Of a DNA stretch of 64,000 nucleotides, positions 46,381-58,839 are shown in pieces. Source of the stretch: Bimastos eiseni (lineage: Eukaryota > Annelida > Clitellata > Crassiclitellata > Lumbricidae); assembly GCA_959347315.1 (NCBI GenBank), contig OY365809.1, forward strand, positions 2,317,953-2,381,952, given 5' to 3'. Every line of letters starts with the position of its first letter. Position 1 is the stretch's first letter. The translations under genes were made by a program, and so were the position numbers. The notes beneath the pieces were generated by a model, which saw only the letters and a program-made list of their open reading frames with translations, ran no database searches and was not told where the DNA came from.

Positions 46381-49300
46381 TTAACTGTATATAATTGTGG
46401 ATGAACTTATCATAAAAATAATTAAAGACTTTAGAAGGAGATCTTGATACGTCATGACAACACCGTCTGGGGCCAACATTACATGATACTGCAAGCAACC
46501 ATTCGCATTATATATGCTCACTGCAGAAGGTCTCCACATTCTCTCCACTGAAAGGATCATTATGCTACCATTTGCGGATATGCGCATCATATCAATTGGT
46601 CGTCTGTGGTCATTTTTCCAAGGCGATAGCTTGAAACGGGGTTCTATATCAGATTCTCTATAGATGCGTAAGACTGAAAGGTCTGAGTCTTTGTATCTGT
46701 CAAAATAGTCTCTGTCTTGTACGCATACATAAACACAGTTTGACACATTGCAACCTGTCATTTGAACAAAGTCCGAGCTTGGCAGTGGGATGACATCCTT
46801 CAAGATTTGCATGTCGTTGCGGTTGTAAACAAAAATAACATAGCATCGATCAAGACTTTTGTAGAGCATAAATATTTCGTCCTTCAGTGTAGTCGTAGCC
46901 AGGATTGATTTGCTGATCGGAATCTCGTTGAGAATGTCCACACGAATCGTCTGGGCTGAAAAGATACTTGGCTTTGTTTATGCACAAAATATTGTTGAAA
47001 CGTGTTATACAATTTGCAAACTACAAGCATTAATGCGTGCCCACATATTAAGAATAGTCAGGCCAGGAAATCGACTGTTGCAATCTGCCATGTGGTTGTC
47101 TTCAATCAATCTGATATTTTGATAATTTGATATAGCCCCTTCAAGCGCCCCTCAGAGGCGCTCCAGGTCTGACTACGGCTAACAATACACACTACTTCTA
47201 ATGTCAAGGACCAAGCGTAATTAATCTGAAACTTGATGAGCTTGAATCTCTTAAATCTCTTAAATACGCTGTATCGAACGACCCACCGAAAAGTAAACGA
47301 ACAGATCTCTTATCATATAAATATATACGCGCTTCTGAAATATTTTCATTAAAGGCGTCTCCGGGTCATTCTACTCCATCTGCACTATTTAGTTCACGCA
47401 TTTATATGTTACTAGTTGACCACTGAGATTCCATTCTCATTGGTACTTCTAAGGTCGTCTCTCTCCTCTTCCGTCAATGCCTTAAACAGTGCTAGACGGA
47501 CACATGTAGCTCGCTTTCCCCGTTTCTATCACCTTTATGTTTGATAGCTCCATTGGCTCCCTCTCCATGCTCACCCAGGACAGAGAAACATGGAAAACAG
47601 TCAAATGTGCAGCGGACACTAAATAGATTTCAGTCCATGGAAAGTGATGATGATCATGACGTTGAATAAGGCCGTTAAATTTTGATAACTGCAAGAAAGC
47701 TTCCTTTGTGTCGAACTAACCAGTGTTGTCTAGAATTCTGTGAAGTTTAATTCGGAAGGATTTGGTCGTAAGGATGTTGCGCCATTGCGAACAGACAGTT
47801 CTAAGTCGTTTTATCACCAGATCGGCTTTTTCTTTCCAAATACCTTTGGCCAGCTTCAAATCCTTCACCTCCATAACTACGACTTTAACGAGGATGCATT
47901 CAAGCAGCTCGAACGGAAGCTCTTTGAGCTACATACGCAAAGGTTGAAAGATATCATATGCGCCAAAATGCTTCTTAAGAACACTTGACCATGAATTCAA
48001 TCAAGTGTAACACATTACAGAATACTTACAGATTATACTTTAATTGTCAACTTAGCTTTTTACGAGGTCAAGGTGAAGCAGTAAAAGCTGGACGATATGA
48101 ACGCACCCGAGACCTTTACTTCTTAATTCACAGACGATTCTGAATTGGTGACTAATTAAAAAGTTTATAAATGATGACAATGATCACGATCATTGAACCA
48201 GCTTTCGGCGGGTTTGACTCTGTTGGTATTATTAAGTAACATACAAATGCGTCACCTTCTCGTAGTCATTGAAGAATTTTTCAATTATTTACATTTTAAC
48301 AATTTTTAACCGGAGAGTAACAAATACGTTGATCTTTCCTTGTGCTGATCGTAGATTGCAGAATTCAGCGACCAGATCATCGCACAGCATTCTGAGCGCT
48401 CCAACCTAACAGCTGACGGTTAAAGTAGGCTACATAGTGCCGTGGGACTCCGCGACTAAAGGGTCGATAAGAGGCTTTGGATAGACTCAAAGAATATATT
48501 TTGCTTCCGTCGACCAGTGTTTATTTTCTAGAAAAAATGTCCCAAAATGCATCTGTATTGTCAAAGGAAATGACGCTGAAATTAGCTGTCAAGTAAAATA
48601 TGGCAAACAATGATCACAATCTATGCACTCACTTATAGGCTGCTCTTTGGAATGTAAGAAATCAAAGTTGTAAAGTTATATATCAAATTCCTGAGTTTTT
48701 TAAAAAAATCGTCCGACAAATCATCTCGACTCTTTCCTTTCCTTTAGTGTATACGGCTTAATGTCTTCCCCGAAGTAACCCCAAATCAAAATACTATTGA
48801 AATTAGTAGTACCTTTTTCAATTACTTATCAATATATATAGCGGGTCTAGTTGTGCAAAACTCTGGAATTTGTCATAACATTATACAATTTCAAGTTTTT
48901 ACTTTATAAAATTTTTAGGTAGACCCCCTAAGTGTATAGATTGTGCTCAATCTATTTTATTTGGAAGTTAATTTTAGCGTCATTCCTTTGAGCAATACGG
49001 ATGCCTTCCGGCACTCTTTACTCTAGAAAAAACCCACTGGAAATTAGAACAAATATACTTTAGAAGCCGGTCATAAAAAGCGAGAAAAAAAACCTATAGT
49101 TTAAAGCTTATTATGGCAACATTGAGCACAAAATTATGTGGCACAACTGCTACTAATACTTTTTTGATAATTGAAAAAAGGTGCAGGAACACCGTTCCGG
49201 CTAGATCCGCGAGATCCGCCAGAAACAAAGCACTGGATGTGACTCATTTTCACACAAATTTCCAGCGTGACGGCAAGACCAAACACCATGGCCTGTTAAA

Positions 49301-50290
49301 ATGGCTATCGAGTCAGTCTATAAATGACTAGGAAAATATAGGCCTATGTTCACTCACTGTCAGTCTATAAATCAGGCTGTTTTCTCTGTTCTAGAAATTC
49401 ACTAAGTTAAAATCCTACAAATAATGTAGAAATACAACATAAGATCATTATTATAGCTTACTGTTGTGACGCATATTGAGTCAAGTTTCACTCGTTTAAC
49501 ATTGTCTGCTTTTTGGACGGGTGCTAGAAGTAGATGAAGAAAGCAAGATAATCTTCATACACGCAAGATAAGTACCTGAACTTCATAACAACAACAATTG
49601 CATGATGAAATAATGCATAGTGCACGAGGCCGAGTCCTGAATCTATAACTAATAGGAAATAATAATTTAACAAATAACTAATAGCTAACAACAATGTTAG
49701 GAAAGTAAATCCTATGAATGACTTTTATTTTAGTTGCAGTATTTCAAACCCAAATAAATTACTAATTTCACAGTTCCTGTCCAAACGATGAAATATTAGG
49801 CCTGTGATAAGTTCATCCACAATTATATACAGTTATACAGTGATATTACTCGGAATAAATTGAAACATTATATTTATTACCGCGATTTGAATAAAAAATA
49901 CCAAAATATTTTATATTTGAGCAACCATGAGAACCAGTATTGTCGAAATTTTTTCACATACATATTGCATTCCAAAAGCTAATCTCCGTGTGAGCGTTTG
50001 GAGCCAACAATACCGAATATGACTCTACGTATGTAAGTGCTCCATTACATTACGTTACATTACACTGCATCACATGAGCAAACAAAGACAGACTGAGCTC
50101 ATATTTGGTTAAGAGGTTCAGACCATCATTCCCAGAGCTTCACCGTAAAATAACGGATTTATTTACCGAAATTACAAGCAATTATCAAACGTAATAATTA
50201 TCACAAATATTCTTGTGTTAACTTACTTCCTGAGTCTTCGATAGTTTTCTCATCATTATTAGATTCAGATGATGTTCGTTTCTTCGACAT
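46381..50290 (-). CDS. F-box-like/beta-propeller protein, copy D (intact frame, truncated propeller, 302 aa)
   Basis: Exons on the minus strand: 50290-50227 (MSKKRTSSESNNDEKTIEDS), 49523-49462 (PVQKADNVKRVKLDSICVTT), 47928-47721 (LKELPFELLECILVKVVVME, VCSQWRNIL) and 46955-46381. Donors are GTAAGT, GTAAGC and GTTAGT; phases match copies B and C. The spliced frame is 909 nt with no internal stop. Exon 4 ends early: after repeat 3 and YQDLLLKS in repeat 4 it switches to 14 unrelated residues (LIIFMISSSTIIYS) and stops, so repeats 5 and 6 are lost. A six-bladed propeller could not close. It is either a truncated expressed protein or a pseudogene with a deletion. Confidence 0.75.
46384..46415 (+). 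repeat. Inverted repeat partner of 49804-49837
   Basis: ATAATTGTGGATGAACTTAT here is the reverse complement of ATAAGTTCATCCACAATTAT near 49809. It forms the foreign end of copy D's exon 4. Confidence 0.85.
47929..49461. other. Intron 2 of copy D
   Basis: No second gene seen. The open frame at 49113-49331 has no motif. Confidence 0.5.
49804..49837. repeat. Inverted repeat partner in intron 1 of copy D
   Basis: Reverse complement of the exon 4 breakpoint sequence at 46384-46415; about 30 bp match. Confidence 0.85.
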
Positions 50291-50522
50291 GGTGTAAATT
50301 ATTAGAAGTATCAGTTAAATGAATAAAATTCATTTCTTGTCACCAGCTGAAACACAAACTGTTTGCAGGTAGATGCTGGGCAAGTCGAAACGCCAGGATC
50401 ACTGCAAAGGCAAAGCCCTTTCGAGCAAAGTTTTCAAATACTTTACATCCAAATTAGTAACTTATTTATTAATATGGTAATAAAATGAAAGAAATCGTCG
50501 ATCTGAAACAGATAATGGTATC

Positions 50523-50530
50523 TGACGTCA
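50523..50530. promoter_or_regulatory. CRE-like palindrome TGACGTCA upstream of copy D
   Basis: Perfect palindrome, 233 bp upstream of the copy D start codon. On the coding strand its context is CATTGTGTGACGTCA, as in copy B. Confidence 0.5.
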
Positions 50531-52314
50531 CACAATGGGCGTTATGCTTTGTATTCATTATTAGTTATTAATTAGTAAATAAGTAACTTTGTTCTTGATT
50601 ATAATACGATGTTTCCCAATCTCTATTGGCCGTGGAACCCTTTTGATCTTTTTTGGCGGAATTACAATCCAAGACAAAACAGTTTCTGCTGTATGTACAA
50701 ACGCTTGAGAATGCAGACTCTTAGAGGTGAGGTGCTCTATTAAAAACAGGCCAAAGTCGCATTATGGCGAAATTGAGATTATAACATTTTCAATGTCAAT
50801 ATTAAATCAATTTTCTAGCAGTGCAAAGATATCTCCAGTAGAACCAATGATAGGATCTATACTAATTTGAGGTCTTGTATGACGAGAATACCTAAATTGA
50901 GAAAATCTCATTAAAATGGTCGGCTTTCTTTTACTTTCCTAAAAATCTTCTATAATAATGTGATTACAGCGGAATAGAATGCAAGATTTCTTCACAAAAG
51001 CACTTCTATTGGATGAATTAATAAATGTGTGACAAAAATTTGGTTCAAACTCAAAACACACATTATTGACATTACATGTCATTTTTGACCGTTTTCTCGG
51101 AATTGTGTTCTGCGACATAAGCCTGCTTTTGATAGAACAAATCACAGTTATTTAAATTTAATATATTATTAGGTTTAGGCCTAGGACTACTAGGCCTAGA
51201 TTAATAAAACACAACTATAGTTGATAATTACATATGAATTCTCATTCATATAAAGTTATACACAAAGTGACCGACATCGAAAATAATAATAAAATAACTG
51301 TGCAACCTGATTTCGAGGAAACAAACAGATCGTGAAACGCTGATCTAAAGGAAGACGTTGCTCAAATAATAATTCGCTAGTGCTATATCTCGACACAACA
51401 CAGGACGCTGCGCTGCAAACGAAATAGTTCGGTTTATACTAAGCTACACCAATTAGTGAAAATAACGATGATCATGCCAGGGTCTCTCTTTTTTAAAATT
51501 ATTCCTTGTTACTGTTATGTTAAATCATGTGTGTGCCAGAGGAATAACAAAAGAGGAAGCCAACTCAGTAAACCAGCGTTAGTCTGCAAAATTATTCCCG
51601 CAATACGAGGCCATCAGGCAAATGCTATTAGACGAGTGCACAGACTCTTCTCCAGAATATTGCATTCACCTGATTTAAGACTTGTGTTCAACGCAGTTGT
51701 GTCACTCGCCATGACACTGATGTGTCACTTGTAATTTCAGTTTTCGATGGCTGTGTCTACTGCAGCGGTTGTGATTTCTTCTGTCCCTTCTGCTGAGTTC
51801 GGAATTGCATGCAACTGACCCATAGACCAAAACTGGCAGATGATCAAATTTTACTTTCCGGGTAATCATATTATTTGGAAGAAGCTAAAGGTGAGAGTAA
51901 GTGAAGGATTGAGCTTCTACACAAAACCAAGATTAGTCTACATGTACAGCTTCAGTTGCAGCAACCTAAACAGCTGTTCGGTTACTTTTTTACGACAATC
52001 CAAAATTACTGATGCTAGATCTGGTTTTATTGAACATTTTTTCACGAATTTGACTTAACATCTCTCTCACTATTTGTGAAACTGTGAGGATTAGAATTAC
52101 AGTCGGTCTCCATTAAAAACATTTTCTTCCTACTCGTTCTTCTTTCTAGCACATTTTGAGGTTGTCCATAACCATGTGTAAGAACAACTTAAATTCATAA
52201 TCAATATAGACCTAGTCATAACAGTTGTAAGCATTATTAGAAAAGTTATGATTCGGTGAAAGCTGAAACTTTTAAGAATTTCTTTTATCGGTATTGCTTA
52301 TGAATCCATATATT
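50531..52314. other. No recognisable gene; piece of the ATTC-tail repeat family
   Basis: Near 51590-51680 a diverged part of the dispersed repeat at 27.1 and 58.9 kb occurs (CAGACTCTTCTCCAGAATAT). Other short frames have no motif. Confidence 0.4.
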
Positions 52315-52392
52315 TCACATTTACATTTAAATTTACATTTACATTCACATTTAGATTCACATTTACATTTAAATTTACATTTAAGTCCACGT
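52315..52392 (+). repeat. (ACATTT)n hexamer repeat
   Basis: TTCACATTTACATTTAAATT and similar units, with a few T to C or A changes. Confidence 0.9.
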
Positions 52393-52696
52393 TAATATTA
52401 TCACTCGCATTCTCATTTTTGAACCTTGTTGCCTTGATGTGTCATTGTGTACCATCGATTTCTATGACTCGGATAAATTTAAACATCAATATCTACCATT
52501 GCGCTCCGGAAGGTTAATTACAGTCACGAGTTCCAACCTGTGCCACCTTCAATCAGTAGCTGAATTTCGTGGGCAGATGATTCCTTGGCTTCAGCAAAGC
52601 TGTCGCAGTATACAGGCAGGCATACTTACATGTACATCGACATACATGAACATGCCATAATTTATAACTTTCACTGGCTCACAAGAACGCGTATAA

Positions 52697-52760
52697 TATA
52701 TATATATACATATATATATGTATATATATACATATATATATGTATATATATATATATACA
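52697..52760. repeat. TATATACA/TA microsatellite
   Basis: TA runs alternating with ACATATATATGTA units. Confidence 0.95.
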
Positions 52761-53213
52761 TTCATAAGTAGATAATGCATGAAGACACATTAAACCTGAG
52801 AGGCTTCGTATTCGCAAACTGAGCTTGGATTGGTTTTTGAATTTCTGCGAGCGACGAGACGAGACTATGTAATGAGAGTAGAATGAGTGACAGAGATCCT
52901 GCCAAATCCATTGCGACCTTCTGTGAATAATTAAGTCGTAAAATTAAACATAGAATATGAATTTGTCGGACGGAATGACCTTTGACATCGATTACCGTTG
53001 CGTAGCGTAGCTTATCATCCTAATAATGATGTGAACAACATGTCAATAGAGGTAAGAACACAATTTTATTAAAGCAAACGCAATACTAAAGTACAATTTT
53101 TGAAGGTAACAATATCGATGAAAACGAATTCTGATTGATTATCGAGTTAGTGTTTCAACACAGTTCAGTTATGTAAAGCTAGCCATTAATAGGCTATTAC
53201 ATGTTAGTGGCCT

Positions 53214-56200
53214 TTATTGGTCTGTGAAACGGAAGGTAGTCATGATATTGGTCTGAGTATTCACATCATAACCAATACACGCAATCTCGTTTCTCTCGCT
53301 GTCGTAGTGCAGATCAAAGAGAAAAAGGATCTTGCTTACATCCTGCCGCAAACTATAAACACCTAGAAGATTAAATTCAGAATCTAAAAGCTCGATTCCT
53401 TCGTACGGGTCAGTTATCATAATTCTACCACAATTATCTGCAAGATCCACACGACTCTCCTCAGTGTACTTGAGTAAGGATACATAGTGGCGTTCAACTC
53501 TCCCGCTCATATCGATCTCCAACAGCTCTGTTCTATAAGTTGGATCAGTGACATAAGCCACCACTAAGTTCCCATTTGACTTTAGAAGAAGGTCTAAATC
53601 CCTGAACACAAACTCATCTTCATCATCTTGAACTAGGGAAAAAGTTATTTCATGTTCGAAGGAACCATTTTCGTCATAGAAGCTCACTAAATAAGGATCT
53701 TGTCCTTCCTGCACTGAAAGGATCATTAGGCAACCACTGGTGGATACGCGCATCATAACATCCATTGATTTGTCCTTTTTTAATGGCGTTATCTTAAACT
53801 GTTGTTCTACATCAGATTCTCGAGCGACGCGTAAGATTGAAAGGTTGTGTCTATATCCGTCGTGGTCTCTGTCTTCAATACATACATAAACACAGTTTAA
53901 TGCATTGCAACCTGTCAACTGAACTACATCTGTTCTTGGTAGTGGGATGGATTCCTTCACAGTTTCCAAGTCGTTGCGGTTATATACATTAATAACGTGG
54001 GCTCGATGAAGTACTTCGCATACCATAAACATTTCATCCTTCAGTGTAATCGCGGTCAGGATGGTTGGGTTCAACGTGGAGCGGTGCAGAATTTCCAAAC
54101 GATTCGTCTGGACTGAAAATAGTACTCTGCTTCATTATTACAAACAAAATTGGCACGCACTATAACAAATATTTTTAACAAGTGAAACCGAATTTACAAA
54201 ATTCATGAATTGTGTAGGCTGAAAATAGCATTCTACATTATTTATCGAAGAAGAATGACACGTACAGAAACGAATATTCTTAACACCTTATGCGTGTGTA
54301 TATTAAATTAGTTCTTGTTCTTCTTGTTCTCCTTGGCGTAAGCTCTGCTTTTGACACGGTAGACCACTCCATTATGTTACAATGCCTCTCCACCTCCTTT
54401 GGTCTGGTAGACCAGCCATATGCATGGCTTAGGTCTTTCTTATCGGATCGCCCAAACCGTGTAGCCCTTGGCTTGTCTAGGTCTCTTTTGGTCCCTGCTC
54501 CTTTTGGGTACCTCAAGGTTCTGTCTTAGGACCTTTGTTATTATTTTCTGCTCTATAGTGCAGATGTACGTACCTGACCATGATGGACGTCCTCTCAGCT
54601 TAGATGGCCTCCGATCGGTTCCTCCTAAACAGCTCTAAGACGCAGCTTATATGGTTGGGAGGCCGTTGGCAACTTGGGGTATCGACGTCTCCGACTTACC
54701 CTGCTCTTTCCTAACACAATTTTTACCCTGATCTGGAAGTTACTCTTGGCTCTGAGCTCACTCTCTATCAACATGTGAACCTAGCTGCACGAAGCTGCTA
54801 CTACCAGTTTCGTCAGCTTCGAGTGGTCTCTCGCTATCTGACCCACGGCGCGATCGTGTTTCGTGTTCATGCCTTTTTACTGCTCGAGTTGATCATTATT
54901 GTTCCTTAATTGCTGCCCTTTCTCTTGTGGCTTATGGGCGGTTTCAATCGGGTTCTGCACGAGTTATTGAGCTCATTCATAAATTCGTCCCGTTTCTGCA
55001 TAAAATTTAATGCGCGATTTATTGCATTGGCGGCCTGTGTCCAAATCGATTTCATACCACATTTCGCGTTGCGTTCCTGATTGTGCTCTATCCTAGGCCT
55101 ACTTGCGTGATCTCTGCCGCCCAACATCTGACAATGCTGCGCGTCGGGTGCTTCGCTGTGTGAAGTGGGGTGAGCCTATTATTGCATTCCGCTGGCTCGA
55201 CTGGTTATTAGGCAACACCGTGCTTTCTCAGTTGTGGGACCTTCAACATGAAACGAGCTCACACTTGCTTATGGTCCATGTCTTTTTCTTTAGTCGTGTC
55301 TGGGCTGGGAACGTTCGTGAGTAGGTTCTTGAAAGGGCGTTATGTAAATGAATGAATGAATGAATGAATAAACGGAAGTATGCGCATTCATGAGTTACCC
55401 CATGATTTGAACAGTCAGTAGATCGACTGTCCCATGTTGCTTTCTATACATGCTACCTCAAGGTTCATCTGGATAAGCTGAAACTTCTCTAGACAGATCC
55501 ATGTATATTGTTCGACTGTCTTGTGTTATGGTTTGTGTAATAACCGTGCTGGACTCTCAACCAAGAGTTTTCTTTAAAATCCAACCACAAGAGATATTTC
55601 GTTTAAGATTTATGTCTTGTTATGCCCATTCAGTCAACTGAGCCACATAGAGCCCGCTGACCGTATTCAATTGGAATAGTGGAACGCAACCAACTAGTGA
55701 TATAATCTAAAAAGCTAATTGAGCGCCGCTGTAAAGTTAAGCTCACAATACAAGTATGTTCGTGGTTGCCGCCGCGGTTTTGCCTTAATAAAGAGTTATG
55801 GTGCATTGTTATTAATTCTATTTCCGGCCTTCTAATATCGAAGGTTGAATTATGGCTATTTGGACATTACATCAATTGTTCATTATTTCTAGAACTAACC
55901 AGAGTCGTCTAGAATTCTGTGAAGTTTATTTCGGAAGGAGATGGTTGCAAGGATGTTGCTCCATTGCGAACAGACAGTTCTAAGTCGGTTTATCACTAGA
56001 TCGGCTTTTTCTTTCCAAACTCTTTTGGCTAGCTTCATATCCTTCACTTCCATAACTACCGCCTCAACGAGGATACATTGAAGTTGCTTGAACGGAAGAT
56101 CCTGGATCTACACACGTAAAACGTTAAAACTTAAATTATCACATGTGTTGACACATTGCATAAGAACTATTCAGTATTGTAATTTGTTTTGTATCGTATT

Positions 56201-56916
56201 TTCGTTAAACAAGAACATACAGCCTAGAACTTGCTTCCTACTTCGCATATAATTATGATTTGGTGGCTAATTCAGAAGTTTAATAGTTAGACCTGTAAGA
56301 AAGAATGAACCTGTCGTTAAAAGTTTTACTTTGTTCGAATAATAAAGCAGCTAAAATGTTCTAATTTTACAACTTTCTCGTAGTTCGATAAGATACATTT
56401 AAAATATATTAGTTTTTACAAGTTTTTTTGGATAGCTCGAAATCTATTGTATTGAAAAGATTACCATAGCACAAGAGGAACTATTAACACAGTTTTCGCT
56501 CCACATATTTATTCGATCTAAGATTTACGTGACGAACGCGTGGGATTCTGAGCCTGTTGTACGACAGCCTAAGTATAGGCCTACAGTAGTACAATGAAGG
56601 ATTTCATAGTAATAGGGCCTCTAAGACGATGAATTAGTATTTTCTGTTTACACCGGCGAACGATGTGACGTATTTAAAAAATTGCTGACTTAAATTAAAG
56701 TCTAAAAAGTAACAATGAAAGAAATATTAATTAGGTCATTTTTGTAGAGAAGACATTTGCCACAATAAGACTATAAAACTAGCCTTTCAATCAATTTGCA
56801 AAGTTTAGTTAAACAGATTTTTCGGAATCTCTATAAAAATAATGTCATGTAGCTTACGGTATTTTCACTCAGAATGACGAGTTTCTCTCGTTTAACATTG
56901 TTCTTCTGTCTGAATG
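53214..56916 (-). CDS. F-box-like/beta-propeller protein, copy E (exons 2-4 intact, exon 1 not found)
   Basis: Exons on the minus strand: 56916-56858 (FRQKNNVKREKLVILSENT, one codon shorter than others), 56107-55900 (IQDLPFKQLQCILVEAVVME; VCSQWSNIL; donor GTTAGT) and 54112-53214. Exon 4 is fully open for 298 codons, from TNRLEILHRSTLNPT to MTTFRFTDQ-stop, with all six repeats. It has a small insertion in repeat 3-4 (LVQDDEDEFVFRDLD). TPLKKDK replaces the usual SPWENDH. No MSKKRT-type exon 1 was found between 56.9 and 58.2 kb. The 5' end is therefore lost, further away, or replaced by another start. The last intron holds a LINE fragment on the opposite strand. Apart from exon 1 I see no defect. 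Confidence 0.75.
54200..54225 (-). other. Duplicated splice-acceptor-like segment in intron 3 of copy E
   Basis: On the minus strand AATGCTATTTTCAGCCTACA resembles the true acceptor about 100 bp downstream (GTACTATTTTCAG). It looks like a small local duplication of the acceptor region and could act as a decoy. Confidence 0.5.
54290..55375 (+). mobile_element. L2/CR1-like LINE remnant with GAAT tail, in intron 3 of copy E
   Basis: Reads SSAFDTVDHSIMLQCLSTSF, AWLRSFLSDRPNRVALG and APFGYLKVL (decayed APFGVPQGSVL), then across frames DRFLLNSSKTQLIWLGGRWQL. It ends with RVWAGNVRE and a GAATGAATGAATGAATGAAT tail. This is the RT from the Asp-containing AFDTVDHS block to the C-terminus; the FADD block is deleted. 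Antisense to the host gene and dead. Confidence 0.82.
56117..56857. other. Intron 2 of copy E
   Basis: Non-coding A+T-rich DNA; no insertion recognised. Confidence 0.5.
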
Positions 56917-57221
56917 CTGCATAAGAGAAACGAAATAAATTACTGCAAATTACGATTATTGCGGAAGACAATTCTCTGTAATTTAGTTTCTGTGGCCTCA
57001 ATTTGAGGCTTGATTGATGAAAAATGAGGCTTTCTATACATTTTAATATGAAATTAATTGAGCTATATAACTAAGTAGGAGCAACCAGCTTCGATTTAAT
57101 AATGCATACATGAGACGATACACACACGATGAGAGTCGAATTTCACTAATAACATTGGACAGGCATTAACCGGTACCGACGGCCACGTCTGACACAAACA
57201 AACATACGCTGCTTTCATTCT

Positions 57222-57280
57222 TGCAGTGCCAGTTCCAAGCCAGGAAAATGGAGGAGAGCAACGCATATGATCTTTGTTAC
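57222..57280 (-). repeat. Dispersed repeat R90, reverse copy
   Basis: Reads GCAGTGCCAGTTCCAAGCCA, then GGAGGAGAGCAACGCATATG on the plus strand; reverse complement of the R90 core. Confidence 0.7.
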
Positions 57281-57600
57281 TGATTATAATTCTAATTATT
57301 TTACAGGCTTTAGTAGCTAATTCTAATTAAATCGATTTTCAGGTTAATTGTCTTATCGGTTGACCAAACGGCTAATTTTAAATCCAATCAAACAGCCAAA
57401 AGATTCAGACAAGTCTGCTTTAAATCAATCAATTATTATCAAGTTACAATAGCAATAATGATAAAAATTCATATAGTTGTTGGAGTCTATTGGTGATGCC
57501 CATATCTGTCGCTTCACTTTTTAAACGACGAGCGTTTACTAAATGTATGAGAAAACCTCTGCAGTTAATGATCTTTTTAGTAATTATCGTTTTAATTTTA

Positions 57601-57710
57601 TTTGTAAATTGACAAACCGTAATATGACTACAGAAATGCAGTATGAACAAATGATGACACGTTATTATAGGAATCGAATTCAACTGTCGGCAGCCACGCA
57701 AGGCTCCTAA
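57601..57710. repeat. Dispersed repeat shared with 38.19-38.31 kb
   Basis: Contains GACAAACCGTAATATGACTA, then AATTCAACTGTCGGCAGCCA, matching the copy near 38.2 kb. Confidence 0.6.
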
Positions 57711-58300
57711 TTCTTTATGCATCTAATTTATTTATAAGCTAACATGTAGGCAGGATTATGTCTTGCTTAAATTAATTAGACAATGAGAATCGATTAATGG
57801 TCCCTGTAAATAATAATAATGTCATTGAAATAACTAAAAACTCAAAGGGTACAATAATGGTCTTCCTCGTATCATCTCACAATGGGAGCATTCACCATTT
57901 TGCTCCTCCAAACTGGATTCAGTTGACTTTCGTTTCGCTGACATCGAGACATTCATCGCCAATAATATTGCCAGAAACACGAATCGATCGTCGAGTGAAT
58001 CGAACGAGAATTACGATCGCAGACTTCAACAAAATTGACGAAAATCAGAAGCAACTCGAAGAAGGCAAGACGAGCTTTCAAATCAGCACGACATCTTGGA
58101 CTACATAGGAATAATTATGACGTCACGCGATTCTTTAAAGAAAGCAAGTAAGAATATTCTTTATTAGGCCGCCAGCAAATGCATAAAATGCACCTCTGAA
58201 GCGCGGTGTCACCCATTATCACCAGGGATGTTATTCGCTGTTTCTTCCACTCGTCCATCCTTCTCTCATCTTCTACTGCTGTTGGTCCTGCAGCTGGTGA
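57711..58300. other. No recognised gene; 103-codon frame of unknown status
   Basis: An open frame at 57797-58108 (plus) begins MVPVNNNNVIEITKNSKG and ends KTSFQISTTSWTT. It has no recognised domain, splice partner or relative in the window. A TGACGTCA lies near 58117. I would not call it a gene. Confidence 0.3.
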
Positions 58301-58305
58301 AGGTT

Positions 58306-58645
58306 CCACACAAACAGACACACAAACAGACACACAAACAGACACACAAACAGACACACAAACAGACACACAAACAGACACACAAACAGACACACAAACA
58401 GACACACAAACAGACACACAAACAGACACACAAACAGACACACAAACAGACACACAAACAGACACACAAACAGACACACAAACAGACACACAAACAGACA
58501 CACAAACAGACACACAAACAGACACACAAACAGACACACAAACAGACACACAAACAGACACACAAACAGACACACAAACAGACACACAAACAGACACACA
58601 AACAGACACACAAACAGACACACAAACAGACACACAAACAGACAG
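58306..58645 (+). repeat. 10-bp minisatellite (ACACAAACAG)n, ~34 copies
   Basis: Perfect head-to-tail 10-bp units with essentially no variation. All the long open frames crossing it (Thr-Gln-Thr-Asp or His-Lys-Gln-Thr on one strand; Cys-Val-Ser-Val or Leu-Cys-Val-Cys on the other) come from a unit that lacks stops. Confidence 0.98.
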
Positions 58646-58839
58646 AAAGACAACGCACGAAAAACAGGAATAGTTCATTAAAAGGGAATATATATAAATG
58701 ACGAAACTGACGAATCCTGAGGTTGTTGATCTTTCTTTTGACTTCAATCATCTAAACCTGAAGTGAAACATCATGATGAATATAAGAGAAACGGGATTTC
58801 AGAACATCTGTAGGTCCTACATGTACATCTGAATAAGGA

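Noticed and set aside
57797..58108. 103-codon plus-strand frame
   Set aside because: No domain, no relative in the window and no splice context; cannot be separated from chance.
58115..58751. Long Cys/Val/Ser- or Thr/Gln/Asp-repeat frames
   Set aside because: They are translations of a perfect 10-bp tandem repeat and appear on both strands at once.
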